A DNA stretch of 64,000 nucleotides from UM-FILTER-40-17 sp032251335. GTDB taxonomy: Bacteria; Bacteroidota; Bacteroidia; Flavobacteriales; Flavobacteriaceae. A model generated the notes under the pieces. It was not told the origin of the DNA. It worked only from the letters and a program-made list of their open reading frames with translations, and ran no database searches. The stretch is from NCBI GenBank assembly GCA_032251335.1, contig JAVVDW010000004.1, positions 1 through 64,000 of the forward strand. The letters are read 5' to 3'. A program made the position numbers and the translations under genes. Positions 9,601-18,607 of the stretch are shown piece by piece (positions within the stretch are counted from its first letter, which is position 1; every line of letters begins with the position of its first letter).

Positions 9601-9770
9601 ACTCCCTCAGGCTTTATGTAGGTGGTGACAACCTTTGGACGGAAACCGATTACAGTGGTTTGGACCCGGAAGTAAATACTTTTGGTGCCAGCAACACATC
9701 CAGAGGAACCGACTTCTTTACCCAAGGCTTGAACAAGGTTGTGAAAATTGGTCTAAACCTTAAATTCTAA
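6684..9770 (+). CDS. SusC/RagA-family TonB-linked outer-membrane transporter
   Basis: This 22-stranded outer-membrane barrel imports oligosaccharides or peptides using TonB energy; 1028 residues is typical for SusC. A signal peptide (M-F-T-K-L-T-K-L-L-L to A-I-A-Q) precedes a carboxypeptidase-regulatory-like beta domain (about 22-95, G-S-V-S-D-S-N-G-S-P-L-P-G-V-S-V). The plug domain follows with S-E-V-V-I-V-G-Y-G, V-R-V-R-G-S-S-S-I and the SusC signature D-A-S-A-A-A-I-Y-G-S-R-G-A-N-G-V-V-L-I-T-T. The barrel ends in a terminal aromatic segment (K-I-G-L-N-L-K-F). An alternative ATG exists at 6675. It is followed after 12 bases by its SusD partner. No glycoside hydrolase or sigma/anti-sigma pair is adjacent, so the substrate cannot be inferred. 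Confidence 0.95.
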   Translation: MFTKLTKLLLVSLFMFSISAIAQQKTVTGSVSDSNGSPLPGVSVIVQGTQTGTQTDFDGNYSISVAPNQVLVFRYIGFKTVQRPVGNAVTINITLEEDVQALSEVVIVGYGEKTRKSLTTSIASANVDEIRGIATSTVTGALQGSVTGLQVNQNSGVPGAGFSVRVRGSSSISGSNEPLYVVDGIPIVSGAVGDNGFGGQTNDILSSINFADVESIEVLKDASAAAIYGSRGANGVVLITTKRGKSGKVNVEVNSYYGFQEEIDRYDIMTAGEYFRFADTALAGFGIPAFASRGAFSGRNDFAAQGFTDPTDPAQLEAFYNSDFGDNFVDAVYKPGDIIVKQTDISISGGNEKATFYANFTDFNQEGVIFGQDFDRRSLRLNVDFKPTDKFNLDGGISITESDNRRINGDNNIFGLATAVLETPGLTLRDELGNFTPPTEFIFSNPLQNAVEDVSTSRTFRVLANIGLRYIINDNFNIYSRLSLDRLDFKESRNFSPNSAQGLGSNGEAFKEIDLINNWNGTTTLNYRQKFGDFDVSGLVGFSFEGVNQDSSELDTQNFPFGFTAISNGASIIQADNFITENKLFSYFGRAGLGYKDKLFFEGTIRADASSRFGEGEQIGYFPAFSGAYVISEEGWFKNNIVTNLKARASWGQTGNQSGIGNFASFFLTGSVDFAGTPGNAIVQLANPELKWETTTQTNLGIDLTLWNKIDISYDYYFKDTEDLLLGRPLRNSSGFTAITENVGDMENKGHELSINARIFEGAFRWTSQFQISWNQNEVTGLVRDANGEFIPIDTGFASRIAVGQSLGQFFGLKADGLYQTLDEIPAAVQARGIRPGDVKFVDLNGDGNIDANDRTFIGNPNPGAIGNFRNTFSWKGFDLTANLQFEIQKDIFNNTLGFAGASGSAVFNKLSSENNFWTPDNTDTDIPAPRFGAAQSFNNQDSDRFIEEGDYIRLKEIVLGYTLPKAWTGEDYSLRLYVGGDNLWTETDYSGLDPEVNTFGASNTSRGTDFFTQGLNKVVKIGLNLKF

Positions 9771-9782
9771 AAATTTACAACT

Positions 9783-11156
9783 ATGAAAGTAATACAAAAA
9801 TTAAGTTTATTGCTGATAGCTGTCCTCACTTTTTCTTGTGCGGATGAGTTTATCGATACCGAACCACAAGCCAACCTACCGGGCGAAAGACAGATTTTCA
9901 ATTTGAATACTGCGAATGATGCCTTAAATGGTTTGTATGGCGGGCTTCAATCAGCCTCAATATATTCCGGAGACTTTATTTACCTGACGACCTTGTTTGC
10001 AGATGAATTGCGTCATACAGGCTCTTTCCCTTCCTTTGCTGAGGTAGGTGCAAACGATCCGTCCATCAACAACATTGATGTACAACAAATTTGGACAGCA
10101 CATTATGCTGCTATCTTTAGAGCAAACCGGATTATTGAAATCGTCCCTACACTCACCGAGAATGTAAGTGATGAAGATAGAAATAACATTACCGGTCAAG
10201 CTTTGGGAATTCGGGCACAATTGTATTTCAATCTTGTAAGGATGTACGGCGGTGTGCCACTGGTCACTGAGGCACTAACGTCATCAACTGAAATTGACAA
10301 TACCAACGCACCCAGAGCCAGCGTGTCTGATGTTTTTGCGCAAATCAACCAGGACGTTGACCAGGCCATTGCTCTATTGGCAGGTTTTGACCGATCTACC
10401 TACCGCTTCAACAGATCTGCCGCCAGAATGTTGAAAGCACATGTATTGATGGAGCGAGGCCAATATGCCCCTGCTATTCCTGTGTTGGAGTCTGTGTTAG
10501 ATGCCGGATTTGACTTGGCAAGCAGCTATTTAGATCTTTTTGGTGATCCTGCCAATGGAACTGTTGCCAATTCCTTAGAAACTATCTTTGCTATCCGTTT
10601 TACAGCAACTGACGGAAACGGTATGGCATTTTTCTACAATGGCACAAGAGGTGGTCGTTTTGAAGTTACCGCTTCAGATTTCTTACTCAATGCCTTCGAA
10701 GATGGTGATGAACGAAGAAATCTTATTGTAGCCAATGGAAGCAATCCTCAAATAGAGAAATATACACGACCCGGTGATGGCGCAGATGATACCTATGTGT
10801 ATAGGCTAGCAGATGCTATTCTGCTTTACGCAGAAGCCTTGGCAAGAACCAATGATTTTGGAGAAGCTGAATTTTGGGTAAATTTAGTACGCGACAGAGC
10901 AGGACTTGGCGAGGTGACGCTTACGGCTCAAAACTTTGAAGCTATCATAGCAAATGAGCGTTTCGTAGAATTGTTTGCAGAAGGTGGTGGCGATCGCTAC
11001 TTTACAACCAAAAGAATGGGACTCCTTGACGATCTTGTTCAACAAAAACCTAATTCTGTTTTTGTAGCTGCGCGTCAAAACCTATTCCCGATTCCACAAC
11101 AAGAAATAGAGCGTAACCCTGCAATTTCTGCAGCAGATCAAAATCCGGGTTACTAA
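9783..11156 (+). CDS. SusD/RagB-family substrate-binding lipoprotein
   Basis: This surface lipoprotein caps the SusC barrel and captures substrate. It has 457 residues, with the lipobox L-T-F-S-C at residues 16-20. The SusD N-terminal TPR half includes the segment G-Q-A-L-G-I-R-A-Q-L-Y-F-N-L-V-R-M-Y-G-G, typical of the family (R-A-x-x-Y-F-x-L-x-x-x-Y-G-x-V). The C-terminal half contains the conserved R-L-A-D-A-I-L-L-Y-A-E-A-L-A and E-R-F-V-E-L-F-A-E-G motifs and the ending F-P-I-P-Q-Q-E-I-E-R-N-P. It is cotranscribed with the upstream susC (12-base gap) and closed by a strong terminator. The ligand is unknown. Confidence 0.95.
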   Translation: MKVIQKLSLLLIAVLTFSCADEFIDTEPQANLPGERQIFNLNTANDALNGLYGGLQSASIYSGDFIYLTTLFADELRHTGSFPSFAEVGANDPSINNIDVQQIWTAHYAAIFRANRIIEIVPTLTENVSDEDRNNITGQALGIRAQLYFNLVRMYGGVPLVTEALTSSTEIDNTNAPRASVSDVFAQINQDVDQAIALLAGFDRSTYRFNRSAARMLKAHVLMERGQYAPAIPVLESVLDAGFDLASSYLDLFGDPANGTVANSLETIFAIRFTATDGNGMAFFYNGTRGGRFEVTASDFLLNAFEDGDERRNLIVANGSNPQIEKYTRPGDGADDTYVYRLADAILLYAEALARTNDFGEAEFWVNLVRDRAGLGEVTLTAQNFEAIIANERFVELFAEGGGDRYFTTKRMGLLDDLVQQKPNSVFVAARQNLFPIPQQEIERNPAISAADQNPGY

Positions 11157-11181
11157 CATTCTTTAAAATTGTTTTTATTAT

Positions 11182-11213
11182 AAAGCCGTCTCAATTGAGA
11201 CGGCTTTTTTTTT
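11182..11213 (+). terminator. Intrinsic terminator after first susCD
   Basis: A perfect palindrome (AAAGCCGTCTC on the left, GAGACGGCTTT on the right, AATT at the centre) is followed by a run of T. It lies 26 bases after the susD stop. Confidence 0.9.
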
Positions 11214-11322
11214 GTAAAAAAATTAAATCCAACAACTATATCTGCTCATTTCAGCAATTTTTCAAAAATTACAAACAGTATTAAAAAATTATGTAATATT
11301 TAACATTAACAAAATATTTGAT

Positions 11323-11330
11323 TAAATTTG
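11323..11330 (+). promoter_or_regulatory. Promoter -7 box TAAATTTG of the second susC
   Basis: An exact TAnnTTTG match lies 25 bases before the ATG at 11356. No clear -33 TTG stands at the usual spacing. It follows the terminator of the preceding operon, so the second pair is probably a separate transcription unit. Confidence 0.45.
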
Positions 11331-11355
11331 GGCGTTATAATTCTAAATTTCCTTT

Positions 11356-14300
11356 ATGAAAAAAAACTTACTTTTTCCATTCTTATTACTCTTACTGTCG
11401 GCACAACTAGGTTTTGCTCAAAGTAGGGTAATATCCGGAAATGTGTCCGACGAACAAGGACCACTACCCGGAGCGGCTATCATTATCAAAGGCTCAACAA
11501 CCGGAGCACTAGCTGATTTTGACGGCAACTATTCCATTGAAGCCAAAACAGGAGATGTGCTCGTGTTTAGTTTTGTGGGTATGAAAACCAAGGAAGTTAC
11601 TGTCGGTACTTCCTCAACTATTAATGTAGTATTAGAAAGCAGTAACCTACTTGAGGAAGTCGTGGTAGTTGCTTACGGTACTGCAAGAAAAGAATCTTTT
11701 ACCGGTTCGGTCACACAGATTAATTCTGAAGACATTGGTAAAAGAACTTTCACCAACGTCATCAACGCCTTAGATGGTGCCGCAGCGGGTGTAAAAGTTG
11801 CACCGGCTAACGGCCAACCGGGGTTCTAGCCCAACTATCCGAGTGCGTGGTATTGGATCTATCAACGCCTCCAGCGATCCGCTCATTGTATTAGACGGGG
11901 TGGAATTTGTTGGAAGCTTTTCTAGCTTAAACCAAAACGATATCGAAAGCATTACCGTCCTCAAAGACGCTGCATCTACATCACTTTACGGAAGTAGGGC
12001 TGCCAATGGTATCATTTTGATTACATCAAAAAAAGGGAGAAAAGGCAGAGACATCATCACGTTTAACGTGAGCCAAGGTGTCACAGACAGATCTATAGAA
12101 GAATACGAAAGGGTCAACGCATTTGAATACTACCCGCTGATGTGGGAAGCGATTCGCAATGGACTTGCCGTTAGTGGCACCACACCCATAGCCGAGGCAA
12201 ACGCTACAGCCTCCGCAACTGTTTTTAACCAGTTGAGAACAAACCCGTTTAATGTGCCCAACGATCAAATCGTTGGTATAGACGGACAGCTCAACCCAAA
12301 TGCTGAACTCAAGTTTACAGATTTAGACTGGCAAGATGAGTTAGAAAGAACAGGCACAAGAAGCAACTACGATTTTTCTTACAGCGGAGAGCCAACGACA
12401 AAACAGATTATTTCGTTTCGCTTAACTACCTCTTAGAAGAAGGCTTTGTAATTAAATCTAACTTTGAAAGGGTTACAGCTCGTGTCAATATAAATTCGCA
12501 ACTTAAAAAGTGGCTCAAAACAGGTTTAAACCTTTCCGGAGCTACATCCAGATCCAACAACGCTCGAGATGGCGGTAGCAATAGCTTGGTGAATCCTTTT
12601 TTCACTACCAGAACCATTGCACCTATTTATTCCGTTTTCTTGCACGATGAAACAGGTGCCTTCATCTTAGATGACAATGGTAAAAGAATTTTTGATGATG
12701 GCGGAGACACACGGGTAGGAAGTTCAAGCGGCAGACACGTAATTCAAGAAACCTTATTGAACATTTCTCGTCAGGAAATCAACAGCATTTCTGCCAGAAC
12801 TTATGCGGAAATTTCATTTTTAAAAGATTTTACCTTTACTGTGAACGGCTCATTAGATAAGCGTTTTGCCTATTTGGAAGATTTCGACAACCCTATAGTG
12901 GGTGACGGTGCTCCAATAGGTCGTGCCGGTAGAGATTCTCAAATCAATACCACCATCAACTTCAACCAGTTGTTGCGTTACAACAAAACATTTTTTGAAA
13001 ATCATAATGTGAGTGTGTTGCTAGGTCATGAAAATTTCGAAACCGAAGTAAATTTCTTGACAGGTTTCAGATCCGGACAAATTGTGGACGGAAACACAGA
13101 ACTTATCAACTTTACCACGACACTTGATTCAGATTCAAACTCGGCAACACTTACCCGAGAAGGCTATTTTGCAAACCTTACCTACGACTACAAAGGAAAA
13201 TACTTCCTTTCGGGGTCTTTTAGAAGAGATGCCTCTTCAAGATTTTCACCATCAGCGCGTTGGGGTAACTTCTTTTCAGTAGGTGCCGCTTGGAGTATCG
13301 ATAAAGAGCGATTCTTAGAAAACGTAGATTGGATTAATGCACTAAAACTCCGCGCATCTTACGGTGAAGTCGGTAATGACAATTTGGGTAATTTCTTTAT
13401 CAGCCAACCGCTGTTCGGACTCGGATTCAACAATGGTGCCGAGGGAGGTATCAGAGGTTCTTCTGCCGGTAATCCGGATTTGACTTGGGAGAAAAACGTT
13501 CAACAAGATATCGCTTTAGAATTCTCTATACTTAACTCAAGAGTTTCCGGAACCATAGAATACTACGACCGTGATTCTCAAGACTTGTTGTTTCAAGTTC
13601 CACTACCCGTTTCCTCAGGTTTTGATAGCTTCCCAGACAATATTGGCGACATGACCAACAGAGGTTTAGAGTTCGATATCAACATCGGTATCATCAGAAA
13701 TGCAAACTTCAGATGGGATCTAAACGTCAATGCATCCACCATTGAAAACGAAATCACCAGACTGCCTCAAGAAGAGATTATAACCGGTACGAAAAAATTA
13801 GTCGTAGGTGGAGACATCTTTGATTTTTGGCTCAGGGATTGGTATGGTGTAGATCCGGCAGACGGCTCCGCACTCTTTGTTTTAGATACTGAGCTTGGAT
13901 CAGTTGGACAAGCAGATGTAAGAACGATAAACGGTGTAGATGTAACCACAAACCAAAACAAAGCCAAATTTGACTTCCTCGGCACGGCTACTCCCGATTT
14001 GTTTGGTGCATTTACCAACAATTTCAAATACAAACAATTTGACCTCGGATTTACGTTTACTTATCAACTTGGTGGAAAAACGTTTGACTCAAACTATCAA
14101 CAACTGATGAGTTCAGGTACGTTTGGCTCTGCGCTTAGCAAAGACATATTGAAACGTTGGAGACAACCCGGCGACATCACCGACGTGCCACGTATGGATG
14201 CACAACAAGTGAACGTGTTTAGTGCAGCATCTGACAGATGGTTGATTGACTCAGATTTCTTAGCCCTAAGACAATTTAACGTTGGCTATACCTTGACCCC

Positions 14301-14475
14301 AGAACTTGCAACTTCGCTCGGAATTAATACGGCTAGAATTTTCGCAAGCGGTGAAAACCTATTTGTGGCTTCCGGAAGAAAAGGACTTGATGCCGGACAA
14401 AACTTTAACGGTACTACCCAAAACAGGTTTACACCTTCAAGAACTATTTCATTAGGATTAAACCTCACTTTTTAA
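11356..14475 (+). pseudogene. SusC/RagA-family transporter with two cancelling frameshifts
   Basis: The gene is readable as one SusC-type transporter of about 1039 residues, but only by switching frame twice. The first part (11356-11829) has a signal peptide ending G-F-A-Q, a carboxypeptidase-regulatory-like domain and the start of the plug, then stops. The run GGGG at 11820-11823 has one G too many. The middle part reads in another frame to 12436 (I-R-V-R-G-I-G-S, D-A-A-S-T-S-L-Y-G-S-R-A-A-N-G). Near 12386-12390 a G is missing (GGAGA where GGAGGA restores S-G-G-A-N-D-K-T-D-Y-F), and the first frame resumes to 14475. Everything else looks conserved, including the barrel end I-S-L-G-L-N-L-T-F. 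This is either sequencing error or a recent inactivation. The intact susD partner follows after 11 bases. Confidence 0.85.
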
Positions 14476-14486
14476 AAATCTGCAAA

Positions 14487-16052
14487 ATGAAACAAATTTT
14501 AAACGCATTGTTCTTTGTACAGAAGTACAAAAACATACAGCCCGAAGGCAGAAACTTAAGCAGGGTTTCAAAAAAATTATCTTACATTACACTTATAGCG
14601 ATAGCACTGCTAACAGCTGTCGGTTGTGAAAAAGATTTTTTAGATGAAGTTCCTACAGAAGACGTTGCATCCGAATCTGCAACTGCTACAACTGACAACT
14701 TGTTTTTAGTAGTAAACGGTATTCACCGATCACTCTATATCCGATTTGGAAGTCAAGGTAGAAGCGGCATTGGTGCCATGATGATTCAAAACGATGTGCT
14801 CGGAGAAGACTTTGTCATGACCGCCAGAGCCAATGGATGGTTTATAAGTGCCTACCAATGGCTAGACCACACCAATGCCAATGACGGTGATTTGCTGTTC
14901 CCTTACAGAGCGCATTACCAAATCATCAGAAACGCCAACACCGTTATCAATGGTGCAGAAGCTGCAGTAGGCCCTACCGACCAAAGAAACGCAGCTGTTG
15001 GCCAGTCGCTGGTTTACAGAGCTTGGTCTCATTTCCAATTGGTACAACTCTATGGAGGCAGATATGTAGCCGGAACCAACAATACCCAATTGGGTGTACC
15101 TATCCGTTTGACACCGGATAACGATCCGCTAGCAAGATCTACTGTAGAGGAGGTGTATGCCCAAGTGCACGCCGATTTGGATCAAGCCATCACACTCCTT
15201 GAAGGCTATGAAAGACCCAACAAATCCCACCTAAATAAGTATGTTGCACTAGGACTGAAAGCGAGGGTTTACTTGGTGCAAGGAGAATATGCCTTGGCTG
15301 CAGATTTTGCCAGCCAGGCAAGAGAAGGATTTAGCCTAATGTCTTTTGATGATTATTTCAACAATTTCAGCAACTTTGAAAGCAGCGAATGGATGTGGGG
15401 CAGTCATATCCAAGAAGACCAAACAGACTTCTTCGGTAACTTTGGTGCTTACGTTTCCGTAAACTTTAGCAGCTCAAACATCCGCGGAAACCCCAAAGCC
15501 ATCAGCAGTAAGTTGCACGCCACCATCCCTACCTCAGATGTCAGGTCTCAGTTGTTTGACCCAACAGGTCAGCACAACAACTTGCCTCCGGGCGTATCCC
15601 GATTGTCTTCATTTCAAAAGAAACCCTTTACCAACCAGAAATTCATAGCAGTCAGTAATGGTGACAGCCGTATGGATGTACCTTATATGCGTGTTTCTGA
15701 AATGTATTTGATCGAAGCTGAAGCCAGAGCCAAAATGAATCAATCCGGTTTAGCCGCGCAAGTTCTTTTTGAAATGGCCTCTGTAAGAGATCCCGAATAC
15801 ACGCTTTCCACAAACACAGGTCAGGCGTTAATCGATGAGATAATGCTTCAACGCAGGTGGGAACTTTGGGGAGAAGGTTTTAGATTTTACGATTTGAAAC
15901 GCTTAAATCTGCCTTTGGACAGAACAGGTGCCAACCATGACGCAACCCTTGCGGGCGTATTGACCGTGCCTGCCGGAGATAGCAGATGGAACTGGCTGAT
16001 TCCACAATCCGCTTTAGATTCAAATCCACTATTGGTTCAGAATCCATTATAG
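14487..16052 (+). CDS. SusD/RagB-family substrate-binding lipoprotein
   Basis: This 521-residue partner of the frameshifted SusC has a lipobox-like L-L-T-A-V-G-C at about residues 41-47. An unusually long N-terminal stretch of about 30 residues precedes the hydrophobic core, and no later ATG is available before the lipobox. SusD landmarks are present: A-V-G-Q-S-L-V-Y-R-A-W-S-H-F-Q-L-V-Q-L-Y-G-G, R-V-S-E-M-Y-L-I-E-A-E-A-R-A near the C-terminus and R-R-W-E-L-W-G-E-G-F-R-F-Y-D-L-K-R. The ending W-L-I-P-Q-S-A-L-D-S-N-P is also typical. Its sequence differs clearly from the first SusD, so the two pairs probably have different ligands and are not a recent duplication. Confidence 0.93.
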   Translation: MKQILNALFFVQKYKNIQPEGRNLSRVSKKLSYITLIAIALLTAVGCEKDFLDEVPTEDVASESATATTDNLFLVVNGIHRSLYIRFGSQGRSGIGAMMIQNDVLGEDFVMTARANGWFISAYQWLDHTNANDGDLLFPYRAHYQIIRNANTVINGAEAAVGPTDQRNAAVGQSLVYRAWSHFQLVQLYGGRYVAGTNNTQLGVPIRLTPDNDPLARSTVEEVYAQVHADLDQAITLLEGYERPNKSHLNKYVALGLKARVYLVQGEYALAADFASQAREGFSLMSFDDYFNNFSNFESSEWMWGSHIQEDQTDFFGNFGAYVSVNFSSSNIRGNPKAISSKLHATIPTSDVRSQLFDPTGQHNNLPPGVSRLSSFQKKPFTNQKFIAVSNGDSRMDVPYMRVSEMYLIEAEARAKMNQSGLAAQVLFEMASVRDPEYTLSTNTGQALIDEIMLQRRWELWGEGFRFYDLKRLNLPLDRTGANHDATLAGVLTVPAGDSRWNWLIPQSALDSNPLLVQNPL

Positions 16053-16074
16053 TTTTAATTATAGAATTGCAGGC

Positions 16075-16110
16075 AAAAGGCCGTTTCAATATGAAACGGC
16101 CTTTTGTGTT
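16075..16110 (+). terminator. Intrinsic terminator after second susCD
   Basis: AAAAGGCCGTTTCA (16075-16088) and TGAAACGGCCTTTT (16092-16105) form a perfect 14-bp stem around ATA, followed by a T-rich tail, 22 bases after the susD stop. Confidence 0.9.
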
Positions 16111-16219
16111 TTATAAGTGTTAAAAACAATATTTAAAAAGAATTCATGAAAGTAAATCATCTAAAAACGTATTTTTGCCCAAACGCAAAATCTTAGGCAT
16201 TTTGGCTATACAGAGCATT

Positions 16220-18208
16220 TTGAATCTCACTAAAATTCTTCGCGGCATACATGTTGGCAAGCTTTCAATTTTAATGCTTCTTTGTTTGTTTGCATCGGAA
16301 AGTTTGTTTGCGCAAATACCGATTGGCGGCAATCGAAGATTTGATACAGGAGGTGGAGGTCAACCCATGGAACGCGGCGAGTTTAGGAAAACAAAGAACA
16401 AAGAAGACAGGCCCGAAGTTTCTCTCTACAAAATAATATCGCATGATTTTGATACCACCTACGTAGATACTTCGCTACACATCCGCAAAGAATACAAACT
16501 CAATTACCGCAGAAAAGACAATTTTGAATATTTGGAATTTGCAAATGTGGGGCAACCTTACAACGCGTTGAGCTACAATTTTGAGAAAGCCCCTCGGTTG
16601 TATCCGGGCATGGGCTTTTCCACCAAACACCAAAACATCAAAGAAATAGAGGATATTGAGTATTACTATGTACCCACACCACTCACAGAGCTGCTGTATA
16701 AATCTGTTGTGGAACAAGGACAGGTTTTAGATGCTTTTATCGCAGTCAATACTTCCCCGCGTTTCAATTTTTCGATTGGATTTAAAGGCCTCAGATCCTT
16801 AGGAAATTTTCAAAATACCCTTACGAGTAACGGCATTTTTACCTTTACCGGTAATTACAGAAGTAAAACCGACCGCTATCGCGCCAGGTTTCATGTTGTT
16901 GCGCACGATTTTCTGAACGAAGAAAATGGCGGATTGACCGAGGAAGGATTAAACGATTTCAAAGGTGACGTCAGCCAATTTCAAGACCGAGCCCGGCTAC
17001 CGGTGCAGTTTGAAGACGCCGAAAGTTTTATCGATGTCAAACGCGCCTATTTGGAGCACAGCTACAAGCTTTTTGACGCTCGAATAGACAGCCTTAAAAA
17101 GTCGTCATTAACACTAGGACATACGATGACAGTGCAAGGGAAGTTTTATACCTTTGAGCAAGACCAAGCCAACGCTTTTTTTGGCACTGCCTTCTCTGCA
17201 CGCGTCCGAGATCGGGTCGATCAAAATGATTTTACAAACGAATTTTCAGTGCTATTCTCAAATCCGACTTTTGGAGAAATCAAAGGAAAAATAAGCACAA
17301 ACATCTACGAATACGTATTTCAATCTGTGACGCAGAACAATGCGCAAACCGTCCCGGGGGAGATTTCCGGAACCATCGTTTCCGCGGGTGGCTCATGGAA
17401 AAAGTCGTTTGGCAAGATGGATTTTGAAGCAGATGGCATGCTCAACATCAGTGGCGATTTTGATGGAAACTATCTCACAGGTAAAATTTCCTATCCGCTA
17501 GACAGTCTTTCAAAAGTGGAAGCCTCGCTACAGTTAAACTCCAAAGCACCCGACTATACAGCCCAACTTTTTCAAAGCGACTACACCGCTTACAACTGGC
17601 AAAATAATTTTTCAAACATCAAGACGCAGTCGCTACATCTAGGTCTTAAATCTGAAAAATGGGCAGACATCAGCATCACGGCTTCCCGCATTGAAGACTA
17701 TGTGTATTTCGCCAATACTTCGGGCACACAATTCCAGCAAATTGTAAAACCTTTTCAAGCAGATGAAGACGTAACCTTTATTAAAATCAGTGCTTTTAAA
17801 GAATTTCGCTACAAAAATTTAGCCTTGGCCAACACCTTACTCTATCAAAACGTCTCACAGGGCGAAGCCTTTTTGCGCGTTCCGGATTTTGTTTCGCGCA
17901 ACACACTTTACTACACCAACCGTTTTTTTAAAAAGGCATTGTTTGTCCAAACCGGATTTACACTTCACTATTTTTCCGACTATTTTGCAAACGAATACAA
18001 CCCTATTTTGGGTGAGTTTTTTATTCAAGACGAAACCGAAATTGGTTTTCCGCGTGTAGATTTCTTTCTCAATTTTAAAGTGCGACAAGCCCGTATTTTC
18101 TTTAAGTTTGAAAACTTTAACGCAGGAAATGACGGTTTTTCTTCGCCGCTAAATCCGTACCGCGATTCCATTATCCGATTCGGCGTGGTGTGGAATTTCT
18201 TTACATAG
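16220..18208 (+). CDS. Putative outer-membrane porin (Porin_10-like)
   Basis: The predicted protein has about 660 residues. A signal sequence (core S-I-L-M-L-L-C-L-F-A-S-E-S-L-F-A-Q) is followed by a short Gly-rich linker and a beta-rich body of alternating aromatic and polar residues, ending V-V-W-N-F-F-T with a terminal aromatic, as in outer-membrane barrels. The D-T-T-Y-V-D-T-S-L-H-I and L-S-Y-N-F-E segments fit the Bacteroidota 'putative porin' family. Start choice is uncertain: the frame is open from a TTG at 16175, but that codon lies inside a TATTTTTG promoter-like box (16170-16177). TTG 16220 gives a good signal peptide with a lysine and an arginine ahead of the core, and ATG 16274 gives a very short one. 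The pore's substrate is unknown. Confidence 0.75.
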   Translation: MNLTKILRGIHVGKLSILMLLCLFASESLFAQIPIGGNRRFDTGGGGQPMERGEFRKTKNKEDRPEVSLYKIISHDFDTTYVDTSLHIRKEYKLNYRRKDNFEYLEFANVGQPYNALSYNFEKAPRLYPGMGFSTKHQNIKEIEDIEYYYVPTPLTELLYKSVVEQGQVLDAFIAVNTSPRFNFSIGFKGLRSLGNFQNTLTSNGIFTFTGNYRSKTDRYRARFHVVAHDFLNEENGGLTEEGLNDFKGDVSQFQDRARLPVQFEDAESFIDVKRAYLEHSYKLFDARIDSLKKSSLTLGHTMTVQGKFYTFEQDQANAFFGTAFSARVRDRVDQNDFTNEFSVLFSNPTFGEIKGKISTNIYEYVFQSVTQNNAQTVPGEISGTIVSAGGSWKKSFGKMDFEADGMLNISGDFDGNYLTGKISYPLDSLSKVEASLQLNSKAPDYTAQLFQSDYTAYNWQNNFSNIKTQSLHLGLKSEKWADISITASRIEDYVYFANTSGTQFQQIVKPFQADEDVTFIKISAFKEFRYKNLALANTLLYQNVSQGEAFLRVPDFVSRNTLYYTNRFFKKALFVQTGFTLHYFSDYFANEYNPILGEFFIQDETEIGFPRVDFFLNFKVRQARIFFKFENFNAGNDGFSSPLNPYRDSIIRFGVVWNFFT

Positions 18209-18288
18209 GTAACTGTTTTCAGAAAGAAATTTTTTATGTACCAATTAACCTGTTATTCGTCTGTTTATATTTATTGTTTTTCAAAGGT

Positions 18289-18417
18289 CATGCTTCGACT
18301 GCGCTCAGCACAGGTGCGGAACGCCCTAGGATAATCAGGCCCTTATGTGCAAAATTTTTACATGGGTGTTTCATGTTAAATGACGGAAGATTCGTGTCAG
18401 GTCGAGCGCAGTCGAGA
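18289..18417. repeat. Dispersed palindromic repeat, inverted pair
   Basis: TCGACTGCGCTC (18295-18306) is the exact reverse complement of GAGCGCAGTCGA (18404-18415). The left arm extends to CATGCTTCGACTGCGCTCAG plus CACAGG, and its reverse complement recurs with two changes at 37150-37175. A degenerate right-arm relative (GAGCGAAGTCGA) is at 37197-37208. This intergenic repeat type resembles REP-like elements, but no associated transposase gene is in the window. Confidence 0.7.
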
Positions 18418-18522
18418 CCATTTCATGAACTAGATGAAGCTATTTTTTAAAAGTGCCGATTAGATACAAAAATCCCACAACCCGGACTGATTTTTTGATA
18501 TTACGATCTTTTTGGTAAATGT

Positions 18523-18555
18523 TTTGAAGCCACGCTTTTAAAATTTTTACTTTTG
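18523..18555 (+). promoter_or_regulatory. Promoter of metZ (TTG-N22-TAcTTTTG)
   Basis: TACTTTTG (18548-18555) matches TAnnTTTG, with a TTG about 22 bases upstream in TTTTGAAG. The leader to ATG 18608 would be about 45 bases, too short for a known methionine or SAM riboswitch. Confidence 0.55.
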
Positions 18556-18607
18556 TAGGGAATCCTGAAAAGAAAACCTCTTTTTTCTTACCATTAAAGC
18601 ATCCATT

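Larger units (their letters stand above)
18209..18607. other. Intergenic region with inverted dispersed repeat and metZ promoter
   Basis: This 399-base gap holds no credible gene. It contains a pair of inverted 12-base repeats (separate entry) and a TAcTTTTG promoter box near its right end. The sequence between the repeat arms is unremarkable. Confidence 0.6.

Noticed and set aside
18562..18607. SAM-responsive leader before metZ
   Set aside because: The predicted leader is only about 45 bases, with none of the known conserved boxes.
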